64,000 nucleotides of DNA from Alistipes sp. GTDB taxonomy: Bacteria > Bacteroidota > Bacteroidia > Bacteroidales > Rikenellaceae. Positions 42,942 through 51,154 of the stretch are shown piece by piece. The stretch covers positions 104,715 to 168,714 of the forward strand of contig JAFZHB010000018.1 in the NCBI GenBank assembly GCA_017555105.1, written 5' to 3'. How positions within the stretch are numbered: the stretch's first letter is position 1; each line of letters begins with the position of its first letter. The position numbers were made by a program, and so were the translations under genes. The notes beneath the pieces are model-generated. The model saw only the letters and a program-made list of their open reading frames with translations, searched no databases and was not told where the DNA came from.

Positions 42942-43898
42942 TTACTCATTCTCCTCCTCATTCGGCTGTTGCTCCATCGGCTTCGTCTCCTCCACGAAGT
43001 AGTAGGCGCGGTTATAATCCTCCTCATTCTGCTCCGCCTCGGGGGTAAACTTGGCGAACTTCACCAGATCGGCATCGCGCAGAATCGTCGTCAAATCCAT
43101 GCGTGCCTTATCAGGCAGCTCCACCGAGCGCATCGCACTCAAAATCTCGTCCGAGGTCATCTCCATAGCGCCCACACCCCATCGGCCGGCGATGTAGGTG
43201 CGCAGGATATCGGTCAGCAACGAGTAGTAGAGTTTATGGCGGTTGTTCTGCCAGAGTTTCTGGTGGTGCAACGCCTCCAAGGCCTGAATGGCCACCACAT
43301 GGGGCGGCTGCGGCGGTGCCGGCTTGAAGAGGTCACCCAGACGCTTGCCGCGCTCTCGGAGGTAACGAGCCAGCGCCCAAACTCCTCCTGCGAGGAGCAG
43401 AAGCACCAACACGCCCCAAAGCAGGTAGCCCTTGATCTCGGCCATGCGGAAGTGGAGCGTGTATTGCGGTTTGAGATCGTAGATCGACTGCGAGGTGGAG
43501 TCAATCTGGAAGGTTGCCACCTTCAAGTAGACCGAATCGCGTGCAAAGAGCGTATCGGTGATGTTCTTATCGGCATAAAGTACTCCCGCTGCACCCATGT
43601 TGATCAGCCCCTCCTCGAAGGCGGCCAGGCGGTATCGCTTCTGCAGACGGAGGAAGCGACCCTCGCGCTGCAAGGTGTCGATCGGAAGCTCCTCAACCAG
43701 CTCAATGGCACGGCTATCGGTCATATTGAACTGCGGGAAATAGACCTCCTGCACGAGGTCCTTCTCCACCTCGATCACATAGTCAAAACGGTCGCCAATA
43801 AAGACGCTGTCGGGCTCGACATGCGCCTTCACCACGGGCGTCTGTGCCGCAGTCGTGGCTACCATCGCCACAAAGAGAAGCAATAGGAGGCGTTTCAT
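42942..43898 (-). CDS. BatD-like membrane protein, short form
   Basis: A 318-residue protein with signal peptide (MKRLLLLLFVAMVATTAA), an Ig-like periplasmic domain (about 20-150), one membrane helix (GYLLWGVLVLLLLAGGVWAL, about 157-176) and a cytosolic domain. The opening (VVKAHVEPDSVFIGDRFDY) has the oxygen-tolerance BatD pattern, but a full BatD is nearly twice as long. Its ATG overlaps the DUF58 stop by four bases (ATGA), so translation is coupled. Role: scaffold of the Bat complex (inference). Confidence 0.7.
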   Translation of the reverse strand: MKRLLLLLFVAMVATTAAQTPVVKAHVEPDSVFIGDRFDYVIEVEKDLVQEVYFPQFNMTDSRAIELVEELPIDTLQREGRFLRLQKRYRLAAFEEGLINMGAAGVLYADKNITDTLFARDSVYLKVATFQIDSTSQSIYDLKPQYTLHFRMAEIKGYLLWGVLVLLLLAGGVWALARYLRERGKRLGDLFKPAPPQPPHVVAIQALEALHHQKLWQNNRHKLYYSLLTDILRTYIAGRWGVGAMEMTSDEILSAMRSVELPDKARMDLTTILRDADLVKFAKFTPEAEQNEEDYNRAYYFVEETKPMEQQPNEEENE

Positions 43899-44782
43899 CG
43901 TTGCTTAAAGAGTTTGATCAGTTCCACCACATAGTCACCCTCGGTCGAGACCTCGGCCGTGTCGATGCGGTGCTGTTTCAGCGTGGCGGTGATACGCTCA
44001 CTGCGAGCCTGCCACTGCGCTGCATAATGGTCGCGCACAGCGCGCGACGAAGTGTCGACCCAGACCTTGCGTCCCGTCTCGGCATCACACAGCTCGACAA
44101 TACCCACATCGGGCAGCGCGCGTTCACGCGGATCAACCACGCGGATACCCACCAGGTCGTGACGCCCGCGAGCGATCTTCAGTGCATCGTCCAATGCAGC
44201 CTCGTCGCGCGAGGAGTCGAGGAAGTCGGAGAGGATAAAGGTCGTACAGCGCTTCTTGTTGACATTCGTCAAGAAGCGGATCGGCTCGGAGATGCGCGTG
44301 CGGGTTGACTGCGGCTCAAAGCCGATCAACTCGCGGATGATCATCAGAATGTGGCTTCGACCCTTCTTCGGGGGGATAAATTTCTCCACCCGATCCGAGA
44401 AGAAGATGCACCCCACCTTATCGTTGTTCTGCGCAGCCGAGAAGGCCAACACAGCCGCAATCTCGGTCATAAGCTGCTTCTTCATACGACCCGTCGAGCC
44501 AAACATACGCGAAGCCGAGACATCGACCAGAAGCATCATCGTCAGCTCGCGCTCCTCCTCATAGACCTTGATGTGGGGCTTGCGCGAGCGAGCCGTTACA
44601 TTCCAATCGATATCGCGCACATCGTCGCCCGACTGGTATTCACGCACCTCAGAAAACGACATACCGCGTCCGCGGAAAGCCGTGTGGTACTTTCCGGCGA
44701 AGATCTCGTTCGACAGACCTCGGGTCTTGATCTCGATCTTGCGAACGCGTTTTAAGATATCGTTCTCGTTCTCCTGCATCAT
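43895..44782 (-). CDS. DUF58 family protein of the MoxR-Bat operon
   Basis: A 295-residue cytosolic protein. The DUF58 signature is seen in GRGMSFSEVREYQSGDDVRDIDWNVTAR-type order near residues 38-66 (GDDVRDIDW). A VWA-like fold follows, with LLVDVSASRMFG near 84 holding DVSAS as a metal-site motif. Such proteins pair with MoxR ATPases in assembly or activation of metal proteins or membrane complexes. The start codon overlaps the moxR stop by one base (TAATG). Confidence 0.9.
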   Translation of the reverse strand: MMQENENDILKRVRKIEIKTRGLSNEIFAGKYHTAFRGRGMSFSEVREYQSGDDVRDIDWNVTARSRKPHIKVYEEERELTMMLLVDVSASRMFGSTGRMKKQLMTEIAAVLAFSAAQNNDKVGCIFFSDRVEKFIPPKKGRSHILMIIRELIGFEPQSTRTRISEPIRFLTNVNKKRCTTFILSDFLDSSRDEAALDDALKIARGRHDLVGIRVVDPRERALPDVGIVELCDAETGRKVWVDTSSRAVRDHYAAQWQARSERITATLKQHRIDTAEVSTEGDYVVELIKLFKQR

Positions 44783-45780
44783 TAGGGAACAATTACATTG
44801 TTCAGGATCTCGGTGATGATCTCCTCGGTCGAGATATTCTCCGCCTCCGCCTCATAGGTCAGGCCGATGCGGTGGCGCAATACATCGTGACACACGGCAC
44901 GCACATCCTCCGGGATGACATAACCGCGACGACGGATAAAGGCGTAGGCACGCGCCGCCTTGGCCAGCGAAATCGAAGCACGGGGCGAGCCACCGTAGGA
45001 GATCAACGCTGCGAGTCGGTCGAGGTTATACTCCTTCGGTTCGCGCGTAGCGAAGATGATATCGACAATGTACTTCTCGATCTTCTCATCCATGTAGACA
45101 TCCTCCACTACACGACGCGCCTTGACGATATCCTCGGGCGTGATGACCTTGTTTACGGTCGGCATACCGGCACCCGAGAGGTTCATGCGCACGATGTCGT
45201 GCTCTTCCTGCTTTTTCGGATAGCCGATCTTAGCCTTGAGCATAAAACGGTCAACCTGCGCCTCGGGCAGCGGGTAGGTACCCTCCTGCTCCAGGGGGTT
45301 CTGCGTAGCCAACACGAGGAAGGGCTGCGGCAGGGGATAGGTCTCATCGCCGAGCGTCACCTGGCGCTCCTGCATTGCCTCGAGGAGGGCCGACTGCACC
45401 TTGGCCGGCGAGCGGTTGATCTCATCGGCCAGGACAAAGTTGGCGAAAATCGGACCACGCTTCACGACAAACTCCTCGTTCTTCTGCGAGTAGATCAGCG
45501 TGCCGAGCAGGTCGGCCGGCAGCAGGTCGGGGGTAAACTGAATACGCGAGAAGTTGGCATCCACAGCCTTAGCAAGCGTGGTGATGGCGAGCGTTTTGGC
45601 CAGACCCGGCACACCCTCCAGGAGGATGTGACCGTTCGACAGCAGACCGATGAGCAGCGTATCGACCAGATGGCTCTGGCCTACGATGACCTTGCTCATC
45701 TCCTGACGGAGCGTATCGACAAAAACCGATTCGCGCTCAATGCGCTCGTTGAGTTCCTTGATATTGATCACTTCGGACAT
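44782..45780 (-). CDS. moxR: MoxR family AAA+ ATPase
   Basis: A 332-residue AAA+ ATPase of the MoxR branch. Walker A is LLEGVPGLAKT (about 54-64), Walker B VLADEINRSPAK near 115 and sensor ATQNPLEQEGTYPLPEAQ-type near 155. It is the first gene of a six-gene operon (moxR, DUF58, BatD-like, TPR, batA, batB) with gaps of 13 bases or less. Its leader holds a palindrome ATCGTTC-TAT-GAACGAT (45814-45830) and a -7-like TAATTTTG further upstream. Confidence 0.93.
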   Translation of the reverse strand: MSEVINIKELNERIERESVFVDTLRQEMSKVIVGQSHLVDTLLIGLLSNGHILLEGVPGLAKTLAITTLAKAVDANFSRIQFTPDLLPADLLGTLIYSQKNEEFVVKRGPIFANFVLADEINRSPAKVQSALLEAMQERQVTLGDETYPLPQPFLVLATQNPLEQEGTYPLPEAQVDRFMLKAKIGYPKKQEEHDIVRMNLSGAGMPTVNKVITPEDIVKARRVVEDVYMDEKIEKYIVDIIFATREPKEYNLDRLAALISYGGSPRASISLAKAARAYAFIRRRGYVIPEDVRAVCHDVLRHRIGLTYEAEAENISTEEIITEILNNVIVP

Positions 45781-45922
45781 AGTATTGTGTTTAATTACAT
45801 TTGCTCTGCTACGATCGTTCTATGAACGATTCCAAACACAAAATTATTGCAAAATTTACGAAATTTCAAATTTTCATTCCTCTACGGTGATTTTTAACCC
45901 TTTACCTGCTGTTGAAAAATAT

Positions 45923-45950
45923 AATTGCGAATCGTGAATTGCGAATCGTG
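45923..45950 (+). repeat. Tandem 14-bp repeat in the pcrA promoter region
   Basis: AATTGCGAATCGTG occurs twice in tandem (45923-45936, 45937-45950), followed by AATTC. The -7 box TACTTTTG lies 9 bases later, so the repeats overlap the -33 region and could be protein binding sites. Confidence 0.6.
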
Positions 45951-45985
45951 AATTCTTCGTACTTTTGCAAAAAAGTCGATAGCAG

Positions 45986-48487
45986 ATGACGCATTCCGAT
46001 ATATTGAAAGGACTCAACGAGGCGCAGCGTGCCGCCGTAAGCAACTACGAGCGACCGTCGCTCATTATCGCCGGTGCCGGTTCGGGCAAGACGCGCGTAC
46101 TAACTTCGCGCATTGCCTACATGATCGCACAAGGAGTTGCCCCGTCGAGCATCCTCGCCCTCACCTTTACAAACAAAGCAGCCGCCGAGATGCGTGCCCG
46201 CATCGAGCAGATGGTGGGCAGCGAGAGCCGCTTCATCCGTATGGGTACCTTCCACTCGGTCTTCTCGCGTATCTTGCGCGAGAATGCCGATCGCATCGGC
46301 TTCCCGCAGTCGTTCACCATCTACGAACCGAACGATGTAAAGAGCCTGCTGAAGACGATCATCAAGGAGATGCGTCTACCCGACGATAAGTACAAGCCCA
46401 ACCTGATCGCTTCGCGCATCTCCTACGCCAAGAATGCACTCGTCACGCCGGGCGCCTACCTCGCCAAGACGATCTACGCTACCGAGGATCGACAAGCTCA
46501 GATCCCCGAGTTTGGCCACATCTACAACGAATACTGCCGCCGCTGCAAGCAGAACGGCGCGATGGATTTCGACGACCTGCTGCTGCAGACCAACATCCTG
46601 CTGAAAGATTGCCCCGATGTGTTGGCGCGCTATCAGGAGCTCTTCCAATACATCCTGGTCGATGAGTACCAGGACACGAACTACGCACAGTACATCATCA
46701 TCCGCCGCCTCTCGCAGCTCCACGGACGCGTCTGCGTCGTGGGTGACGATGCGCAGTCGATCTACTCGTTCCGCGGTGCGAAGATCGAGAACATCCTCTC
46801 GTTCCGCAACGACTACCCCTCGGCCGAGGTCTTCAAGCTGGAGCAGAACTACCGCTCGACCCGCACCATTGTCGATGCAGCCAACTCGGTCATCAACCAC
46901 AACTCCCGCCGTATGCAGAAGACCTGCTTCTCGGAGGGTGCTGTGGGTGAGAAGATCCGCATCCTACGCGCATACACCGATCGCGACGAGGCCGAAATGG
47001 TGGTGAGTGACCTGCGCGACAAGATCCGTTCGACGGGCGATACCTGGTCGGAGGTGGTGATTCTCTACCGCACGAACAACCAGTCGGCCGTCTTGGAGGA
47101 GAACCTCCGCCGCCGCGGCATCCCCTATCGCATCTACAAGGGATCGTCGTTCTATGACCACAAGGAGATCCGCGACCTGATGGGTTACATCCGTCTGGTG
47201 ATCAACCCGCGCGACGACGAGGCCTTCAAACGCATCATCAACTACCCGACCCGCGGCATCGGCGACACGACGATCGATCGCATCGCCCAGCTGGCCGCCA
47301 TGCGCAACACCTCGATGTGGGAGGCGGTGGATCAGCTGGTGGAGGAGAGTGCGGCGGTGGTCGATCCTACGCAGCGTGCCATCGTGCGCAAGGTTTCCGA
47401 GTTCGTGCAGATGATCCGCGCGCTCTCGGCTGCGCGCACGACCCTCTCGGTCTACGATTTCGGTATGGAGATCGCCGTGCGTTCTGGCATCCTGGCGCTC
47501 TATCGCAGTGAGAACACCCCTGAGGCTGCCTCGGCGCTCTCGAACATCGAGGAGCTCTTGAACTCGATGCAGGAGTTCAAGGAGCGCTGCGATGCCGAGA
47601 TCCGCAACGGGGAACGCGAGCCGAGCGACGAGGCGACGATCGAGGAGTGGTTGCAGGAGGTGATGCTGATGACCGATGCCGACAAGGAGGATGGCGACGA
47701 GCAGCAGAAAGTAACGCTGATGACCGTACACTCGGCCAAAGGTCTCGAGTATAAATATGTCTACATTGTCGGATTGGAGGAGAACCTCTTCCCCTCGATG
47801 CGTGCTGCCGAATCACCCGACGGCATTGAGGAGGAGCGTCGACTGTTCTATGTAGCCCTTACGCGCGCCAAAGTCTCGGCCGTAATCTCCTATGCCGAGA
47901 TGCGTTTCAAGTGGGGCAATATGGAATTTTCTCGTCCCAGCATGTTCCTGCGCGAGATCGACCCGTGCTACATCGAGTCGGAGATTGACTTCACGCAGCG
48001 CCCCTCGCGCACGGAGACACGCGAAGAGGGAACAACGGCCATCGAGGAACTGCGCCGCCGCTACGACTACCGCTTCCAGCAGAAGCGACAGGGCGGAGGG
48101 GGTACACCTGTCGGCAACCGTCCGACCGACGGCGATTCCGGCCGTGCGCAGCGCTTTACGCGCCAGAACGACCCCTACCGCAAACCCCAGGGAACGAGCT
48201 ACCCGCACACCAAGACCCAATTCGACGAGCGTGTCGAGCGCGCCATCGAGCAGTTGGGCAACGAGCCGCGCCGTAACCTGCGAGCCATCCCGACCACGCC
48301 GACAAGCAGCCCCGCAACGGGCAGTGTCCACTACACGGTGGGCGACCGCGTGGAGCACACACTCTTTGGCGTAGGCGAGGTGATTCGCATCGAGCAGCAA
48401 CCCGCCGATCAGAAGCTCGTGGTTGAGTTCCCGAAGCATGGACAGAAGACCCTGTTAGCCAAATTTGCCAAACTCCGCAAACTCTAA
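45986..48487 (+). CDS. pcrA: UvrD/PcrA-type ATP-dependent DNA helicase
   Basis: An 833-residue superfamily 1A 3'-5' helicase for repair and replication-conflict removal. Motifs in order: Q-motif LNEAQRAAV near residue 9, Walker A GAGSGKT near 30, LTFTNKAAAEM (Ia), VDEYQDTN (II, near 225), GDDAQSIYSFRGA (III), LEQNYRS (IV), VTLMTVHSAKGLEYKYV (V) and LFYVALTRAK (VI). The C-terminal tail contains a low-complexity linker and an SH3-like domain (YTVGDRVEHTLFGVGEV), as in PcrA proteins that bind RNA polymerase. It is followed 4 bases later by nth. Confidence 0.95.
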   Translation: MTHSDILKGLNEAQRAAVSNYERPSLIIAGAGSGKTRVLTSRIAYMIAQGVAPSSILALTFTNKAAAEMRARIEQMVGSESRFIRMGTFHSVFSRILRENADRIGFPQSFTIYEPNDVKSLLKTIIKEMRLPDDKYKPNLIASRISYAKNALVTPGAYLAKTIYATEDRQAQIPEFGHIYNEYCRRCKQNGAMDFDDLLLQTNILLKDCPDVLARYQELFQYILVDEYQDTNYAQYIIIRRLSQLHGRVCVVGDDAQSIYSFRGAKIENILSFRNDYPSAEVFKLEQNYRSTRTIVDAANSVINHNSRRMQKTCFSEGAVGEKIRILRAYTDRDEAEMVVSDLRDKIRSTGDTWSEVVILYRTNNQSAVLEENLRRRGIPYRIYKGSSFYDHKEIRDLMGYIRLVINPRDDEAFKRIINYPTRGIGDTTIDRIAQLAAMRNTSMWEAVDQLVEESAAVVDPTQRAIVRKVSEFVQMIRALSAARTTLSVYDFGMEIAVRSGILALYRSENTPEAASALSNIEELLNSMQEFKERCDAEIRNGEREPSDEATIEEWLQEVMLMTDADKEDGDEQQKVTLMTVHSAKGLEYKYVYIVGLEENLFPSMRAAESPDGIEEERRLFYVALTRAKVSAVISYAEMRFKWGNMEFSRPSMFLREIDPCYIESEIDFTQRPSRTETREEGTTAIEELRRRYDYRFQQKRQGGGGTPVGNRPTDGDSGRAQRFTRQNDPYRKPQGTSYPHTKTQFDERVERAIEQLGNEPRRNLRAIPTTPTSSPATGSVHYTVGDRVEHTLFGVGEVIRIEQQPADQKLVVEFPKHGQKTLLAKFAKLRKL

Positions 48488-48491
48488 TCCC

Positions 48492-49133
48492 ATGAGAACC
48501 AAAGAACGCTACGAAGGGATCATCGACTACTTCCAGCGGGAGATGCCCGTAGCCGAGAGCGAGCTCAACTTCAAGAACCCCTGGCAGCTGCTGGTGGCCG
48601 TAGTACTCTCTGCGCAGTGCACCGACAAGCGGGTAAACATGATCACCCCCGCCCTTTTCGAGGCCTATCCTACCCCTGCGGCGATGGCCGAAGCCTCGGC
48701 CGAGGAGATCTACACCTACATCCGCTCGATCTCCTACCCCAACAACAAGGCGAAGCACCTGGCCGCTGCTGCGCGTATGCTCTGCGAGGAGTTTGGCGGC
48801 GAGGTACCCGACGACCTGGTGCAGCTGCAACGCCTTCCCGGCGTAGGACGCAAGACGGCCAATGTGTTGGGTGCGGTGCTGTGGAACAGAGAGGTGATGC
48901 CCGTCGATACGCATGTCTTCCGCGTCGCGGAGCGCATTGGTCTCACCACCCGCTCGAAGAGTCCGCTCCAAACGGAGCTCACCCTCTCGAAGAACATCCC
49001 AGGACACCTGCTCCCCATCGCCCACCACTGGCTGATCCTCCACGGACGTTATGTCTGCATAGCGCGTGCACCTAAATGCACCACCTGCGGAATCCGCGCT
49101 TGGTGCCGCTATGCGAGCCGTTTGGCAGATTAG
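48492..49133 (+). CDS. nth: Endonuclease III (DNA glycosylase/AP lyase)
   Basis: A 213-residue base-excision repair enzyme that removes oxidised pyrimidines. The helix-hairpin-helix LPGVGRKTANVL (catalytic Lys) is near residue 115, catalytic Asp in MPVDTHVFR near 137 and the 4Fe-4S cluster C-x6-C-x2-C-x5-C in CIARAPKCTTCGIRAWC. The start is the ATG giving MRTKERYEG, 4 bases after pcrA stop. The end overlaps the nrnA promoter. Confidence 0.95.
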   Translation: MRTKERYEGIIDYFQREMPVAESELNFKNPWQLLVAVVLSAQCTDKRVNMITPALFEAYPTPAAMAEASAEEIYTYIRSISYPNNKAKHLAAAARMLCEEFGGEVPDDLVQLQRLPGVGRKTANVLGAVLWNREVMPVDTHVFRVAERIGLTTRSKSPLQTELTLSKNIPGHLLPIAHHWLILHGRYVCIARAPKCTTCGIRAWCRYASRLAD

Positions 49134-49152
49134 ACAAATTATCGTACCTTTG
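49121..49152 (+). promoter_or_regulatory. nrnA promoter inside the nth 3' end
   Basis: TTTG at 49121-49124, 20-base spacer, TACCTTTG at 49145-49152. The ATG of the next gene starts 5 bases after the box, so the mRNA is probably leaderless. Confidence 0.75.
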
Positions 49153-49156
49153 TTCC

Positions 49157-50182
49157 ATGGAGTTGCAAAAAGAACACATTGAGGCGATGCGAGCGATGCT
49201 CACCACCACTCCCCAGCGCATTGTCGTGGTTTCGCATACGAACCCCGATGGCGATGCCGTCGGCTCGTCGTTGGCTTGGGCTGCGGCCCTGCGCACACTC
49301 GGACACGAGGTGCACTGCCTGGTGCCGAATCGCTATCCCTACTTCCTAAATTGGATGCCGCAGATCAAGGAGGTGGTGATCTTCAAGGATCAGCCCGAAG
49401 AGGCCAAACAACTCTTGGCCGAGGCCGATCTGCTCTTCTGCCTCGACTTCAACGACCTCTCGCGCTTGGAGATTCTCTCCGACACGATTGCCGCCAATAC
49501 CCATATGCGTCGTGTGCTGATCGACCACCACCTCTCGCCCGCCGAGGGGTATGAGATCGTCTTCTCACATCCCGACTCATCGAGCACCTGCTTCCTGGTC
49601 TACTCGCTTATCGAGGCCCTCTTCGGTACGGAGATCATCTCCAAGCAGATGGCCGAGCAGCTCTATGTCGGCATGATGACCGACACGGGCAACTTTGCCT
49701 TCTCGTTCCTCACGCCCGAGCTCTTCCGCGCCGTGGCCGTGCTGATCGAGCGTGGTATCACCGTGCCCGAGATCCACAACCGCGTCTACAACTCCTACAC
49801 GGCAGGGCGTGCTCGCCTCTTTGGTTACACGATCAACCGCAAGATGGAACTCATCCACGGCGGCCGCGTAGCCTACATGTCGCTCACCGAGCCCGAGATG
49901 CGTCGCTTCGGCTTCCAGCAGGGCGATTCGGAGGGTTTCGTGAACTACCCGCTGACGATCAAAAAGGTGAAGATGTCCGTCATGTTCCTCCAACACACCC
50001 ACTTCATCCGTGTATCGTTGCGTTCGCGTGGCAATGTGGATGTCAATCTCTTTGCTCGCAAATACTTCAACGGCGGAGGCCATAAAAATGCTGCCGGCGG
50101 CAAGTCGTTTGTGTCGATGGAGGAGACCATCGCTCACTACATCCGCTCGGTCGAGGAGTTCGCCGCCGAGGGGGGCATATAA
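49157..50182 (+). CDS. nrnA: DHH-family oligoribonuclease / pAp phosphatase
   Basis: A 341-residue DHH/DHHA1 phosphoesterase that degrades very short RNAs and 3'-phosphoadenosine 5'-phosphate. Motifs are NPDGDAVGSSLA near residue 30, the signature LIDHHLSP near 115, the metal block TDTGNFAFS near 178, and the DHHA1 GGGHKNAAGG near 318. I chose the ATG giving MELQKEH because the promoter box lies immediately before it; an ATG at 49076 would overlap nth and the promoter. Confidence 0.9.
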   Translation: MELQKEHIEAMRAMLTTTPQRIVVVSHTNPDGDAVGSSLAWAAALRTLGHEVHCLVPNRYPYFLNWMPQIKEVVIFKDQPEEAKQLLAEADLLFCLDFNDLSRLEILSDTIAANTHMRRVLIDHHLSPAEGYEIVFSHPDSSSTCFLVYSLIEALFGTEIISKQMAEQLYVGMMTDTGNFAFSFLTPELFRAVAVLIERGITVPEIHNRVYNSYTAGRARLFGYTINRKMELIHGGRVAYMSLTEPEMRRFGFQQGDSEGFVNYPLTIKKVKMSVMFLQHTHFIRVSLRSRGNVDVNLFARKYFNGGGHKNAAGGKSFVSMEETIAHYIRSVEEFAAEGGI

Positions 50183-50218
50183 TCCGTAACCAACGCGCAT
50201 GCAACGCTCATACAACAA

Positions 50219-50257
50219 AACAGAGGCTGCCTGTCTTGGACAAGCAGCCTCTGTTCT
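50219..50257. terminator. Bidirectional terminator between nrnA and lspA
   Basis: Perfect 10-bp stem CAGAGGCTGC / GCAGCCTCTG with A-rich left and T-containing right flanks; convergent genes on both sides. Confidence 0.85.
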
Positions 50258-50272
50258 ATCTATACGAAAGAT

Positions 50273-50884
50273 CTATCGGTTGAAGTAGCGATACTGAAAA
50301 ACCACCAGATAGGCTACCGCCACCGAGATATATGCGTCGGCCAGGTTGAAGATCGGGCCGAAGAAGTAGTTGTTGTGATCGAGCAGGAAGCGCAGGAACT
50401 CGGGGCAGCTGTTCCACTGGAAGAGCGGGAAGTAGAACATATCCACCACCTTGCCCATCATCGGAGCTGCATACGATCCACCGAAGTGTGCCACCGTGAA
50501 GGGGGTCGACTCCGAGAAGATCAAGCCATAGAAGGCCGAGTCGAGGATGTTACCCACTGCACCGGCAAAGATGAGCGCGAAGCCGATGAGCACCCCTTTG
50601 GGGGTCTTCCCATCACGCGACAGACGCAGCGTGTACCAGGCGATAAAGCCCGAAAGCACAACGCGAAAAAGGCTCAGGAGGAGCTTGCCCCAATCGTATC
50701 CGCCACCCGTTACAATGCGCATTCCAAAGGCCGCGCCGGGGTTCTCGATGAAGTGCAACTGAAACCAATCGGGGAAGACCGTGATTGCCTCACCCAGCGC
50801 CATGTGGGTCTTGATCCAGATCTTCAAAGCCTGGTCGGCCACCAACAGGACGACAACCAGCAGCGTAAGTTTTTTCCAATTCAT
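50273..50884 (-). CDS. lspA: Lipoprotein signal peptidase
   Basis: A 203-residue inner-membrane aspartic peptidase that cuts prolipoproteins. Four membrane helices and both catalytic aspartates are visible: GNILDSAFYG (about residue 115) and FNLADAYIS (about 182), as well as FIENPGAAFG near 50. It is longer than the E. coli enzyme because of an insert before the last helix, common in Bacteroidota. Its promoter box is 4 bases from the ATG. Confidence 0.95.
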   Translation of the reverse strand: MNWKKLTLLVVVLLVADQALKIWIKTHMALGEAITVFPDWFQLHFIENPGAAFGMRIVTGGGYDWGKLLLSLFRVVLSGFIAWYTLRLSRDGKTPKGVLIGFALIFAGAVGNILDSAFYGLIFSESTPFTVAHFGGSYAAPMMGKVVDMFYFPLFQWNSCPEFLRFLLDHNNYFFGPIFNLADAYISVAVAYLVVFQYRYFNR

Positions 50885-50888
50885 AGTA

Positions 50889-50896
50889 CAAAGATA
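50889..50896 (-). promoter_or_regulatory. lspA -7 box next to the start codon
   Basis: TATCTTTG on the - strand; only four bases separate it from the ATG at 50884, so the transcript is probably leaderless. 50897-51101 holds no gene. Confidence 0.65.
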
Positions 50897-51101
50897 GTGA
50901 AACCCTGCTGCCCCGCCAAATTTTCGAAATTAATCTACCAAAATAGTCGCATTATCCCTTTCCCCTCTTCAAGCACAAGTCCCTTTATCCACACAGAAAA
51001 ACAAAGTAAAACTTCAATTCGGACTATATCTGTATATATAAATCTGCTGGGGTCTTAGCTCAACAGCGTAATTTAGGTCTCCTTTATGATCATTAAGCCA
51101 T

Positions 51102-51140
51102 AAAAAAAGAACCTGCTTGAATCCAAGCAGGTTCTTTTTT
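51102..51140 (-). terminator. Terminator of the first SusC/D operon
   Basis: AAGAACCTGCTTG / CAAGCAGGTTCTT stem with T or A runs on both flanks. Confidence 0.92.
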
Positions 51141-51154
51141 GTTATGTGTGTTAA

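Noticed and set aside
51040-51095. tRNA-like sequence (GGTCTTAGCTCAAC) between lspA and the SusD gene
   Set aside because: Only a D-arm-like string; no acceptor, anticodon or T-arm pairing can be drawn.
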